A DNA stretch of 64,000 nt, taken from Planctomycetia bacterium. GTDB lineage: Bacteria; Planctomycetota; Phycisphaerae; UBA1845; UTPLA1. The notes under the pieces were generated by a model that made no database searches, was not told the origin of the DNA, and saw only the letters and a list, made by a program, of their open reading frames with translations. The stretch's first letter is position 1; every line of letters starts with the position of its first letter. This document shows positions 10,801 to 19,089 of this stretch, piece after piece. The stretch spans positions 3,162,001 to 3,226,000 of the forward strand of contig JABTTW010000001.1 in the NCBI GenBank assembly GCA_015075745.1. Direction: 5' to 3'. The translations under genes and the position numbers were made by a program.

Positions 10801-13143
10801 ACCGTCTTCGGCTACAACCTCGCCGGCGCATACCCGGATAATCTCGCGGCGAATTACCTGACCATGTCGCCGCTGAACTGCACCGGCCTGTATGGCGTGA
10901 CGCTTAAGTTCGCGCGTTGGCTCGGCGTGGAAAATGCCGCCTTCGACAAGGCCACGATTCAGGTCTCCACCGACGCCGTCAACTGGACGACGATCTTCAC
11001 CAACCCGACCAGCGACTTGTTCGAGACCAGTTGGAGCCAGCAGTCCTACAACATCGGCGAAATCGCCGACAACCAGCCCTTCGTCCTGATTCGCTGGGGC
11101 ATGGGCCCGACCGACACCAACACCACCGGCGCCGGATGGAACATCGACGACGTCTCCATCTGGGCGATCGGTACGCCCTCCGGCAACATGCCGCCCTTCG
11201 CCAACAACGTCTTTGCGACCACCGCCGTCAACAACCCCGTGAGCGTCACCCTGAACGCCACCGATGCGGATATGGATTTGCTCACCTACTCAATCGTCTC
11301 TCTGCCCGTTGGCGGCACGCTGTCCGACCCGAACGGCGGCGCGATCCTATCGGTTCCTTACGTGTTGCTCGGCGGTGGAAACGTCGTGAATTATTTGCCG
11401 AACATGGGCTTCGACGCCGGCGACTCGTTCATGTACCGCGCGACCGACGGCGACATCCCCTCAAATGCCGCCACCGCCGCCATCACGATCCTCAATCCCG
11501 CCGGATTCCCGTTCACCGATACCTTTGAGGCCGGTTCGCCCTTCAGCACCCACTGGATCGCAAGCCAGTCGAGCACCGGCCGCATCCTGGTGACCGGCGC
11601 CAACGGTCCGATCGGCGCCTATCACGTCACCATGGATTCGTCGTCCGGCTATTCGTCGAATGAACTGACCCTGGTCGCCGATCTCGCCGGCGCGTCAAAC
11701 GTCCTCCTCCAGTACGACTGGAAGGAATTCGGCGACGAGTCGAATCTGCTGCCGCTCTCGTGGACCGGCTCTGCCGTAGGCGATGGCGTGGCCGTCAGCG
11801 AAGACGGCGTCACCTGGCACCGGATTGCCAACCTGACCGAAGGCACGTCGACCTACCAGACCGTCCTGATCGATCTGGACGCCGCCGTCGCCAGCGCGGG
11901 ACTCACCTACAACCAGACCTTCCGCATTCGCTTCCAGCAGTACGACGACAATCCGATTCCGACCGACGGCATCGCCCTCGACAACATCATGCTCATCCAG
12001 GGCACCAGCGATCCGCTCATCGCCACGTCCTCACTGCCGATTGCCCCGCTCAATCAGCCCTATGCACCCTTGCAGCTTGCCGCCGTCGGCGGTGATCTGC
12101 CGCTGGCCTGGTCGATGATCGACAACTTCGGCGAGGACTCCCTCGGCGCCAACCAGTTCGCAACGGTCGGCACGCCGCGAGGCTGGCAGGCCGACGACGC
12201 CGCATTCGACTACACCCTGCCGTTCTCCTTCCCGTTCTACGGGCAGAACTACACGCAGGTGAAAATCGCCACTGACGGCTGGATCAACTTCGGCGCATAC
12301 GTCGGCAGCACCTGGAACAACAGCACCACGCTCCTCCAGGCCAACAAGCGCATCGCCGTCATGTGGGACGACCTCAAGACCAACGTGCCGGGCGGTGACA
12401 TCTTCATCGACGAAACCGTCGCCGGTCAGGTGACCATCCGCTGGCAGGGCGTCGTCCGCGCAGGCTCGATTCCCGCCAATTTCAGTTGCACCTTGATCGA
12501 CGACGGCCGAATCGAGATGAACTACGGCAGCCAGAACACAGGCCTGACCTGCACCATCGGCGTCTCCGACGGTGTCAGCCGGTCCTTCCTCGCCTCCTAT
12601 AACGCGCAGGCCGCCCTGACCAATGTCGATTCCATCGAGCTGCTGCTCTCTCGGCTTCCGATGGGAATGATGCTGTCGGCCGGCGGAATGATCTCCGGCA
12701 CCCCGACCGAGACCGGCCTCTTCAAGCCGATCTTCCGCGTTCAGGACCAGTCCGCCCGAACCGACACGCGCAAGCTTCAATTGCTGGTGCCCGACCTGAT
12801 ATTCGGAGACTTTGATAACGATCAGGACGTGGACGCCGACGACTTCGAGCAGTTCAAGCTCTGTTACACCGGATCGGACAATGGCCCCGTCGCGCCGGGC
12901 TGCGAAGCGGGTGATGAATTAGGCGATGGCGACATCGACTGTCTCGATTGGCGTGCCTTCCGCGCAGCCTTCCAGAACAGCAGCGGCTACACACCGGCCA
13001 TGGAGATAGACGATTTCGTCGCTGTGTTGACCGATGACATGGACGTGACCGACCTCGATCGGTGCCTCGCCGACACCAACGACGACGACATCAACGACGG
13101 AAGTGATATTCAGGGGCTGATCGATGCGCTCCTGAGCCAGTAG
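7801..13143 (+). CDS. secreted subtilisin-like (S8) serine protease with long modular tail
   Basis: A 1780-residue protein. The start is GTG at 7801, with GGAGG 7 bases upstream and a signal peptide (VKHHFKIVSALVLATFSAG) directly after it. The S8 catalytic domain spans about residues 225-590, with Asp271 (SILDECVEKLHPDL), His308 (RHGTSCAG), oxyanion Asn411 (FASANSD) and Ser499 (GTSSATPLAAG). Behind it come two MAM/choice-of-anchor-like beta-sandwiches with W and D-rich motifs, cadherin-like Ig segments (PPVAKNKSASS, ITSLPAHGQLVDP), a third sandwich and a propeller-like segment. Two dockerin-like EF-hand regions end the chain (DFDNDQDVDADDF and DTNDDDINDGSDI). It probably degrades proteins outside the cell. 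It is divergent from the P-domain gene and shares that gene's tail type. Confidence 0.9.
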   Translation: MKHHFKIVSALVLATFSAGSLVWAVDQPAATPTAAAPALFMYQGDEKLSLVESLDTFVVKPKPSTRRASGDRPAAFPALARPADLPESVSRLEDRLLQRDLHLVRGVTRAAVEQLPDTEYALPVLYRVGSDVPIYPTLRIVTTIVSADAEKALSDFADAAGCTVAKAPRGENRFYLRINVPNVETLFRVANSLHERKDLAQYAHPDFFLPMVAYAPPVINDPLYHSMQWHLDGDTSKGAQPNSDINVEAAWDDSNGPNAQGQSIVRVSILDECVEKLHPDLFPNWAAGIDLDNIPPDDDPSPDGGQRHGTSCAGVAVAKGNNIGVRGACPNCGLIGVKFFGATVAEIAEGFYFSVDPDDNGDHSDGAAILSNSWGFGDGVFAPADTVAAIGFAANSGRNGLGCIVLFASANSDHTVNGVSALAQLSTTMAVGGTNSNATHTEFSDIGPEVGITTPTNDRGDDGVRFGWIDITTVDNTGSSGYNGIPSEPDYTNAFGGTSSATPLAAGILGLIISQDPTMTAAQARAILQHNAVRIDEPYGRFDPVTGHSHRLGFGRSDAGLAVTAAHAGIRWPDRIKTLSASGSGNDVLVTWNPPPNDYAAALVVRSAKPFKWMPTDGVTYSLGQEVTPGVTVKYIGAPGVYTDVGATNGAFFYGAYPVSSLNRYGFGARAHIIRNGVILLNDNSEGADPGWTHGGINDEWQRGTPTAVNVSFSQAVGGSGPMAGTRGVRAIGGNKCWGTDLTYTYDPGTDAWLQTPPINLTGVTSPVILEYYDWCLLETFYDTCTLEIVDFNDNIIGYLDPDTGGDYDWTQRSYDLSPFAGQVIKVRWHIVSDGIYQRDGWFIDEVKITVAEQVNLPPVAKNKSASSPANMTTAIGLVALDPNPGNTMSFVITSLPAHGQLVDPFAAAINSVPYTLASNQNFVHYTPAMDYQGPDSFTWEANDGSLASNTANVKLTIGTPVMIQNHPLDTDPGWAREGGWQFGQPGGQGGDPTIGFTGLTVFGYNLAGAYPDNLAANYLTMSPLNCTGLYGVTLKFARWLGVENAAFDKATIQVSTDAVNWTTIFTNPTSDLFETSWSQQSYNIGEIADNQPFVLIRWGMGPTDTNTTGAGWNIDDVSIWAIGTPSGNMPPFANNVFATTAVNNPVSVTLNATDADMDLLTYSIVSLPVGGTLSDPNGGAILSVPYVLLGGGNVVNYLPNMGFDAGDSFMYRATDGDIPSNAATAAITILNPAGFPFTDTFEAGSPFSTHWIASQSSTGRILVTGANGPIGAYHVTMDSSSGYSSNELTLVADLAGASNVLLQYDWKEFGDESNLLPLSWTGSAVGDGVAVSEDGVTWHRIANLTEGTSTYQTVLIDLDAAVASAGLTYNQTFRIRFQQYDDNPIPTDGIALDNIMLIQGTSDPLIATSSLPIAPLNQPYAPLQLAAVGGDLPLAWSMIDNFGEDSLGANQFATVGTPRGWQADDAAFDYTLPFSFPFYGQNYTQVKIATDGWINFGAYVGSTWNNSTTLLQANKRIAVMWDDLKTNVPGGDIFIDETVAGQVTIRWQGVVRAGSIPANFSCTLIDDGRIEMNYGSQNTGLTCTIGVSDGVSRSFLASYNAQAALTNVDSIELLLSRLPMGMMLSAGGMISGTPTETGLFKPIFRVQDQSARTDTRKLQLLVPDLIFGDFDNDQDVDADDFEQFKLCYTGSDNGPVAPGCEAGDELGDGDIDCLDWRAFRAAFQNSSGYTPAMEIDDFVAVLTDDMDVTDLDRCLADTNDDDINDGSDIQGLIDALLSQ

Positions 13144-13197
13144 CGGGAAAATTCGACCGCAGCCGGAGATATATTCGCACAACGAAAAAGGGGGTAA

Positions 13198-13271
13198 AGG
13201 CCGCGGTCGGATTCGAACCGACGAATCACGGATTTGCAATCCGCTCCCTTGGTCCACTCGGGCACGCGGCC
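13198..13271 (-). tRNA. tRNA-Cys (GCA)
   Basis: The minus strand folds as a tRNA: acceptor GGCCGCG/CGCGGCC, anticodon loop TTGCAAA with anticodon GCA, T-loop TTCGAAT, and discriminator U73, the identity base for cysteine. CCA is not encoded. It is the only RNA gene in the gap between the protease and the rlmN-like gene. Confidence 0.95.
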
Positions 13272-13438
13272 GATTGAGCTCGCCGGAGGATTCCGGCAAG
13301 ACAGGCAATTATCGTCTGCATGAAGGATAGTCGTCAAGACGAGCCTCAGCCAAGGTCCGAATGTGCCGTACGATCGTGCGGTCAAGGGCTCATTCGTCGC
13401 GGTTTATCCCCCAAGCGGCTATTCTAAAGAGACGAATC

Positions 13439-14359
13439 ATGGTCTCTCTCACCAACAGCATCAGCCCGCCACTACCCGGCGAATTCCTGCCCGTCTCGCG
13501 CACGCAGGCCGACGGCGGCCTGGTCAAGTTCTGCCAGCGCACCCCCGACGGCTACGAGATCGAATCCGTCATCATTCCCATGGGCGCTCGAGAAAAGACC
13601 TGGCGAACCCTCTGCGTCTCATCGCAGATCGGGTGCAAGCGGGGATGCACCTTTTGCCAAACCGCGCAAATGGGCCTCCTGCGAAATCTGACCGTCGATG
13701 AGATCCTCGGCCAGGTCCGCGCCGCTCGCAGCGCCTTCGGCGCAAACGTCCGCAACCTCGTCTTCATGGGCATGGGCGAGCCGATGGACAACCTCAACAA
13801 CGTGATAGAGGTCATCAAAATCCTGCACGGCGATCACGCCAACCAAATTCCCCGCCGCCGCATCACCGTCTCGACGGTCGGCAAATGCGAGGGAATCCGC
13901 CGGCTCGCGGCCCTTCGCTGGCGCAGGCTCAATCTCGCCGTTTCGCTCAACGCCCCCAACGACGACATCCGCTCGCAGATCATGCCCATCAATCGCGTCG
14001 AGCCGATGGCCCAGCTCCGCGAGGCGATTGCCGCCTACCCCGTCCGCGCCGGCGGCCACGTTCTCATCGAATACGTGCTCATTCGCGGCGTCAACGACGA
14101 GCTCGATCACGCCCGCCAGCTCGCCGAGTATCTCCGCGGCCTGCACACCTGCGTCAATCTGATTCCCTACAATCCCCGTGATGATTCCCCCTACGAGCCG
14201 TCCGACGACGAAACCGTCTCCGCTTTCCAGCTTGCGCTCATGAACGCCGGACAACTCTGCTTCCGCCGCAACACAAAAGGCCAGGCCGCCATGGCCGCGT
14301 GCGGGCAGCTTGGCAATCTCGAATTACGTCGCCGTGGCCTGGCTCCGCAATCAATCTGA
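13439..14359 (+). CDS. rlmN: RlmN-like radical SAM methyltransferase (23S rRNA A2503 / tRNA A37), short form
   Basis: A 306-residue protein starting at ATG 13439. It carries the radical SAM cluster motif CxxxCxxC (GCKRGCTFC) preceded by TLCVSSQ, whose Cys matches a conserved RlmN cysteine. It also has the GEP motif (FMGMGEPMDN), the SAM-binding motif TVSTVG, and the C-terminal CGQL cysteine (MAACGQLG) that carries the transient methyl group. RlmN methylates C2 of A2503 in 23S rRNA and A37 in some tRNAs. The usual N-terminal accessory domain of about 90 residues is mostly missing: only ~55 residues precede TLCVSSQ. An upstream in-frame ATG at 13361 adds 26 residues that do not look like that domain. 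Confidence 0.85.
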   Translation: MVSLTNSISPPLPGEFLPVSRTQADGGLVKFCQRTPDGYEIESVIIPMGAREKTWRTLCVSSQIGCKRGCTFCQTAQMGLLRNLTVDEILGQVRAARSAFGANVRNLVFMGMGEPMDNLNNVIEVIKILHGDHANQIPRRRITVSTVGKCEGIRRLAALRWRRLNLAVSLNAPNDDIRSQIMPINRVEPMAQLREAIAAYPVRAGGHVLIEYVLIRGVNDELDHARQLAEYLRGLHTCVNLIPYNPRDDSPYEPSDDETVSAFQLALMNAGQLCFRRNTKGQAAMAACGQLGNLELRRRGLAPQSI

Positions 14360-14524
14360 CAAGCCGCCGCACACGGTGTTGATCCGCCATGGCAACCTCG
14401 CAAGAATAGTTCGAAATCGGCGGCTAAAACCCATCAACGGCGCGCTTTTCCTGGGAGGCGAATCATTAAAACACCCCACAACTCCGTTTCGCCAGTCTGT
14501 GGGCGATGGACCGCCGGCCCACGG

Positions 14525-15868
14525 TTGCTCTACGGCGTCGTAGCGGCGTTTCTGATCCTCCCGTTCGCCGCTACGGCGAACGCCGCTCCACCCAAGGTCG
14601 TCAAGGCCGTTCCCGATCACGGCGATACCGACGTCGATCCGGCCCTCACGCAGATCACCATCGAGTTCGATCAGGACATGACCCCCGACAGCTTTTCCGT
14701 CTGCGGTGGAGGGCCCACGTTTCCCGAGGTGGTCGATAAGCCCGTCTGGAAATGGCCGCGCACCTTCGTAATCAACGTCCGGCTCCAGCCCGACCACGGC
14801 TACGACCTGAGCATCAACTGCTCGGGGGCCGTCAACTTCCGCAACGCAGCCGGAGAATCCGCCGCGATCTACCCCATCTCCTTTCACACGCGCGCCGCAA
14901 CCGTCAGGGAGACAAAGCGTCTTACGTCGAAAGACAACGTGGCCGCGATCGAAGAATGTCGCCGCCTGATCGACGAGGCCTATTCCTACCGCAATCTACG
15001 CACGGTGAATTGGAACAAGCAGTTCCGGCGATACACCACAAAGCTCAAAAAAGCCAAGACCCCTGCCGAGTTTGCACGCACGGCGGCGAAGCTCCTCGCC
15101 CCCGCCAAGGACCTCCACATGTGGCTCCAGGTCGAGCGCATCTCCTTCCCGACCTTCCAGCGCCGCTACAAGCCGAACTACAACCTCAAGCTGCTCCCCC
15201 AGATCGTTCCTCAATGGAACGACCACAACCCCGTCGTCTCCACCGGCCGCTTCGACGACGGCATTACCTACATCCTCATCAATTCCTGGGGTTCGAATAA
15301 TCCGAGCGACCTGGAGCCCGCATTCTCCGCCCTGTCAGCGGCGTCGCCCGACAAAGGCGTCATCGTGGACGTCCGCCCCAACTCCGGCGGCGCGGAGCCG
15401 TTGGCCCTCGAGTTCGCCGGCTGTTTCGTCCGCGAGCCCGCGACCTATTCGCAAAGCGCCTTTCGCACCAAGCGAAAGAAGAGCGGCTTCGCCAAACCCG
15501 CGCAGCGAGTCGTCGAACCGAACAAGGCCCGCCCGGCATTCAAAGGCCCGGTGGTGGTCCTGATGGGCAAAGGCGTGATGAGCAGTTGTGAGTCGTTCGT
15601 GCTGATGATGCGGCACGGGGCCAAAGCGCCCCTGATCGGCGACACGACTTACGGAAGTTCCGGCAACCCCAAGCCGCACGATCTCGGCAACGGCGTCACG
15701 CTGGTCCTGCCCTCGTGGAAGGACATGCAGCCCGACGGCACCGTCATTGAGGGCAAGGGGATCGACCCCGACATCCGCGTAAAACCCGCCAAGGCAGACT
15801 TCAAGACGAGCGATCCCGTCATCGAAGCGGCCATCAAGGAATTGAAAAAACGCGCCGGCAGTCGCTAG
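14525..15868 (+). CDS. S41-family (C-terminal processing-like) peptidase with N-terminal Ig-like domain
   Basis: An exported protein of about 447 residues. A signal peptide (GVVAAFLILPFAATANA) is followed by a bacterial Ig-like domain at about residues 22-125 (VKAVPDHGDTDVDPALTQI, ITIEFDQDM). The S41 catalytic domain follows: GVIVDVRPNSGGAEPLALE, then MSSCESFVLMM with the serine in the usual position, and GDTTYGSSGNP, GKGIDPDIRV. The start is unclear. No ATG or GTG lies between the upstream stop (14357-14359) and the signal peptide. TTG at 14525 has no ribosome binding site, while an ATT at 14465 has GGGAGG 6 bases upstream and would add a positively charged n-region. It is convergent with the rocD gene. 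Confidence 0.8.
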   Translation: MLYGVVAAFLILPFAATANAAPPKVVKAVPDHGDTDVDPALTQITIEFDQDMTPDSFSVCGGGPTFPEVVDKPVWKWPRTFVINVRLQPDHGYDLSINCSGAVNFRNAAGESAAIYPISFHTRAATVRETKRLTSKDNVAAIEECRRLIDEAYSYRNLRTVNWNKQFRRYTTKLKKAKTPAEFARTAAKLLAPAKDLHMWLQVERISFPTFQRRYKPNYNLKLLPQIVPQWNDHNPVVSTGRFDDGITYILINSWGSNNPSDLEPAFSALSAASPDKGVIVDVRPNSGGAEPLALEFAGCFVREPATYSQSAFRTKRKKSGFAKPAQRVVEPNKARPAFKGPVVVLMGKGVMSSCESFVLMMRHGAKAPLIGDTTYGSSGNPKPHDLGNGVTLVLPSWKDMQPDGTVIEGKGIDPDIRVKPAKADFKTSDPVIEAAIKELKKRAGSR

Positions 15869-15883
15869 CGCCCATTCGCCCGC

Positions 15884-17128
15884 CTACTTCACGGGCTGCG
15901 CTGAAAGCAGCGCCGGGCCGATCCGCTCCATGGCCCAGTCGATGTCGCCCTTCTCGATGATCAGCGGCGGGGCAAATCGAATGACGTCCTCGTGCGCGTC
16001 CTTGCACAGAATCCCCTCGCCCATGAACTTCTCGCAGAACCATCGCGCCTTCGGGTAGTTCGACTTGATCTGAACGCCGATCAGCAGGCCGCGGCCGCGC
16101 ACTTCCTTCACCGCCGGCGCGTTCACCGCCGACAGCTTGCCGCGGAAGTATTCGCCCAGCTCCTTCGAGCGATGTTCCAGCCCCTCGTCGCGGATAATCT
16201 CCAAAGCCGCCCGCGCCACGGCGCACGCCAGCGGATTTCCGCCGAAGGTCGAACCATGATCGCCCGGTGTAAAGACGCTCATGATCTCTCGCGAACTCAC
16301 CACCGCGGAAATCGGCACGATGCCGCCGCCCAGCGCCTTGCCCAGGCACATCGCATCCGGCCGCGCATCGGGCCCGTCATGCTGCCACGCAAAGCGATAC
16401 CCCGTGCGGCAAAGCCCCGTCTGGATCTCGTCGGCAATCATCAGAATGTTGTTCTTCGTGCAGATCTTTCGCACTTCGCGCAGATAGCCGTCCGTCGGCA
16501 CCAGAATGCCGCTCTCCGCCTGAATCGGCTCGACAAAGAACGCGACCGTATTCGGCGTGATCGCCTTCTCCAGCGCAGCCGGATCGCCGAATGGAATCAG
16601 CGGGAACCCCGGCGTGAACGGCCCGAATCCGTCTCGGTACTGCTCGTCGGTGCTGAAGCTGACAATGGTGATCGTCCGGCCGTGGAAGTTGCCCTTGGCG
16701 CAGATGATCTCCGCCTTGTCCTTAGCGACCTTTTTCTTGTTATAGCCCCACTTGCGCGCCATCTTCAGCGCCGTCTCGCACGCCTCGGCCCCGCTGTTCA
16801 TCGGCAGGACCGTCTCGTATCCCGACAGTTCGCACAATTCCTTGCAGAACGGGCCGAGCTGATCGTTATGAAAGGCCCGGCTCGTCAGCGTCACTTTATT
16901 AAGCTGCTTCGTCGCGGCGGCGATGAGTTTCTCGTGGGTGTAGCCGAAGTTCAGCGCGCTATAGGCCGAGAGCATGTCCAGGTAGCGATTCCCATCGACA
17001 TCCGTGACCCAGCAGCCCTCGCCGGATTCGACGATGACCGGCAGCGGGTGATAGTTGTGCGCGCCGTAGGCGTCGGCGATCCGGAGATGATTCTGCGTCT
17101 TCGATTCTGCGGCCGCGGTAGTGCTCAT
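15884..17128 (-). CDS. rocD: ornithine--oxo-acid aminotransferase
   Basis: A 414-residue PLP enzyme of the class III aminotransferases, the usual length for this family. It converts ornithine and 2-oxoglutarate to glutamate semialdehyde and glutamate in arginine/ornithine breakdown. Motifs seen: NYHPLPV and GCWVTDVDGNRYLDMLSAY at the N-terminus, MNSGAEACETA (PLP phosphate contact), GNFHGRT, FFVEPIQAESG, IADEIQTGLCRTG (PLP-binding Asp) and LGKALGGG (Schiff-base Lys). GDHGSTFGGNPLACAVA follows. AAGGA lies 12-13 bases before the ATG. No other arginine pathway gene is adjacent. Confidence 0.93.
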   Translation of the reverse strand: MSTTAAAESKTQNHLRIADAYGAHNYHPLPVIVESGEGCWVTDVDGNRYLDMLSAYSALNFGYTHEKLIAAATKQLNKVTLTSRAFHNDQLGPFCKELCELSGYETVLPMNSGAEACETALKMARKWGYNKKKVAKDKAEIICAKGNFHGRTITIVSFSTDEQYRDGFGPFTPGFPLIPFGDPAALEKAITPNTVAFFVEPIQAESGILVPTDGYLREVRKICTKNNILMIADEIQTGLCRTGYRFAWQHDGPDARPDAMCLGKALGGGIVPISAVVSSREIMSVFTPGDHGSTFGGNPLACAVARAALEIIRDEGLEHRSKELGEYFRGKLSAVNAPAVKEVRGRGLLIGVQIKSNYPKARWFCEKFMGEGILCKDAHEDVIRFAPPLIIEKGDIDWAMERIGPALLSAQPVK

Positions 17129-17365
17129 GTCTGATTTTATTCCTTCGAGTTTGTCTGGCTCGTTGCGATTCGCGAGGCCCCCGCGAACTACCCGGATGGA
17201 ATCCTATCCAATCAATCTGCGACCCGCAACAATTCCCATCCGGCCGTTCATCGTCTGCGGCGTTTCGGTTGAATTCACGCGATATGCGGATACGCCGCGT
17301 CCCTTGCCCCCGTCCGCGCAAGAGCTAGAATGAACCTCCGGTTCGGCAGCGACCGACCCCGCGAA

Positions 17366-17439
17366 GTCCCCGTAGCTCAACTGGACAGAGCGTCGGCCTC
17401 CGAAGCCGAAGGTTGCAGGTTCGAATCCTGCCGGGGACG
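17366..17439 (+). tRNA. tRNA-Arg (CCG)
   Basis: Acceptor GTCCCCG/CGGGGAC, anticodon loop CTCCGAA with anticodon CCG, T-loop TTCGAAT, and discriminator G. CCA is not encoded. It stands alone between two minus-strand genes. Confidence 0.95.
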
Positions 17440-17527
17440 GTTTTTCCCTGTTCACGTCGAGTGAAGATCTCCCCCATCCGCCGCATCCCCCGGATAACGA
17501 CGAATACGCGCGATGCGCCGCCGACCG

Positions 17528-18886
17528 TTACGAATCCGCCGCAGAGGTCGCCGACGTCGTTGGCTGAGTCGCTGGCTCCGGCTTTTCAACCAGCAAACCG
17601 TCCGTCACGACTCGGTCGATCGCATCGCAGAATATGTCCAACTCCTGCGTCGTCGTATAGACGTTCGGCGAGACGCGAATCCCCTTGAAGTCATCGTGAA
17701 GAATCGGCGTCACGATGATCTGATGCTTCTTCCACAAATGGTCCGTCAAGGCGACCGGCGGGACGTTGGCAATCTCCATCGTCGCCAGACCGCACGAGTG
17801 CGAAGGGTCGAGGTTCGTGTGAAACCGGATGCTGTCGTGCTTCGACACCCGAATCGCCCAGTAATCGCGCAGCCACCGCAGCCGCGCTTCCTTCCGCTGG
17901 GCTCCGATGCCCTGATAAAAGGTCAACGCCTCGGCAATCGCAAGCCTCGGCGCCGTCGAATGCGTGCCGATCTCCTCGAACTTGCGAATGTCGTTCTCCT
18001 TCTCGCGCGGCGCCGCCTGCATCGGCCACAAATCCTTAATGAGTTCCCGCCGAACATACAAAAAGCCCGTCCCGATCGGCGCCGTGAGCCACTTATGCAG
18101 ACTCGTCGCGTAAATGTCGCACTCCAGATCGCCCACCTGATAAACAAGGTGCGAAAAGGCGTGCGCCCCATCGACGATCGTCCGAATGCCCCGCTCCTTC
18201 GCGATCCGGCAGATCTCAGCCACCGGCAGTATCTCGCCCGTGATGTTGACCACATGGCAAAGCAGAATCGCCCGGGTCTTGTCGGTCATTGCCTGCTCGA
18301 AGAGCTTGACCACCTCCTCGGAGGACGTGATCGGCACCGGCAGCTTGATCTGCTTCATCACGATGCCCTCGCGCTTCTCGCGCTGCGCTATCGTGTTCAG
18401 CATGCGCCCATAGTCCTGCGTCGTCGTCAGTATCTCGTCGCCGGGCTTCAGGCTGATGCCGTTCAGTGCGATCTGCAGGCCCTCACTGGCGTTGCGCGTG
18501 ATGGCCATCTCTTCCGGGTCGCAGCCGAATATCCGGGCAAGCCGCACGCGCACCAGTTCGAGCTGCGGATCCTGATCGTGCCAAAGGTGCCGGGACGGCG
18601 CGTGATTCGCCCAGTCGAGCTGCCGCTTCATCGCCTCGTGGACGAGCCGCGGAGAGGGGGATACGCCGCCGTTGTTGAGGTTGATCAGCGATCGATCCAG
18701 ATCGAACGCCTGCTGGATGTGTGCCCAGGAGCCTTCGTTGGTGGCGGCCGCCGCCGGTTTTTGACTGGGCGGCGCGGCCTCCTGCGCCCGGGCCAGGTGG
18801 CTCCGCCAGGAGTCACTCAGACATACATAGGCCGCCAATCCGGAGCCCGCTGCGGTCCGGAGAAATGAGCGACGAGTCGCTTCCAT
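17528..18886 (-). CDS. Tat-exported class V aminotransferase (isopenicillin N epimerase-like)
   Basis: A 452-residue protein. ATG 18886 is chosen because GGGAG lies 8 bases upstream and a twin-arginine signal follows at once (ATRRSFLRTAAGSGLAAYV, cut near ARAQ). The catalytic part has the fold-I class V pattern: NNGGVSPSPRLVHEAM, ITRNASEGLQIALNG, VDGAHAFSHL (PLP-binding Asp) and TSLHKWLTAPIGTGFLYV with the Schiff-base Lys. Such exported members act as racemases, epimerases or lyases on amino acids or peptides. Tat export fits a cofactor that is loaded before export. The substrate cannot be read from the sequence. Confidence 0.85.
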   Translation of the reverse strand: MEATRRSFLRTAAGSGLAAYVCLSDSWRSHLARAQEAAPPSQKPAAAATNEGSWAHIQQAFDLDRSLINLNNGGVSPSPRLVHEAMKRQLDWANHAPSRHLWHDQDPQLELVRVRLARIFGCDPEEMAITRNASEGLQIALNGISLKPGDEILTTTQDYGRMLNTIAQREKREGIVMKQIKLPVPITSSEEVVKLFEQAMTDKTRAILLCHVVNITGEILPVAEICRIAKERGIRTIVDGAHAFSHLVYQVGDLECDIYATSLHKWLTAPIGTGFLYVRRELIKDLWPMQAAPREKENDIRKFEEIGTHSTAPRLAIAEALTFYQGIGAQRKEARLRWLRDYWAIRVSKHDSIRFHTNLDPSHSCGLATMEIANVPPVALTDHLWKKHQIIVTPILHDDFKGIRVSPNVYTTTQELDIFCDAIDRVVTDGLLVEKPEPATQPTTSATSAADS

Positions 18887-19089
18887 ACATCTAGCTCCCG
18901 AGCGCGCCCATCTCATTTCGAGAACGACACTCGATCAAGCCGGCGAGTATTGTCGTCCGACGCTCCAATCACGGCGCGACGCGCGGGTCGCGGTGCGTCC
19001 GTTGGCCGACGACCTGAATCGAGATACGATATCAGAGAGTCCGGCCGCTGGCGAGTGCCGCCAATCCACCCCATATGGAGGGCTTCGTG

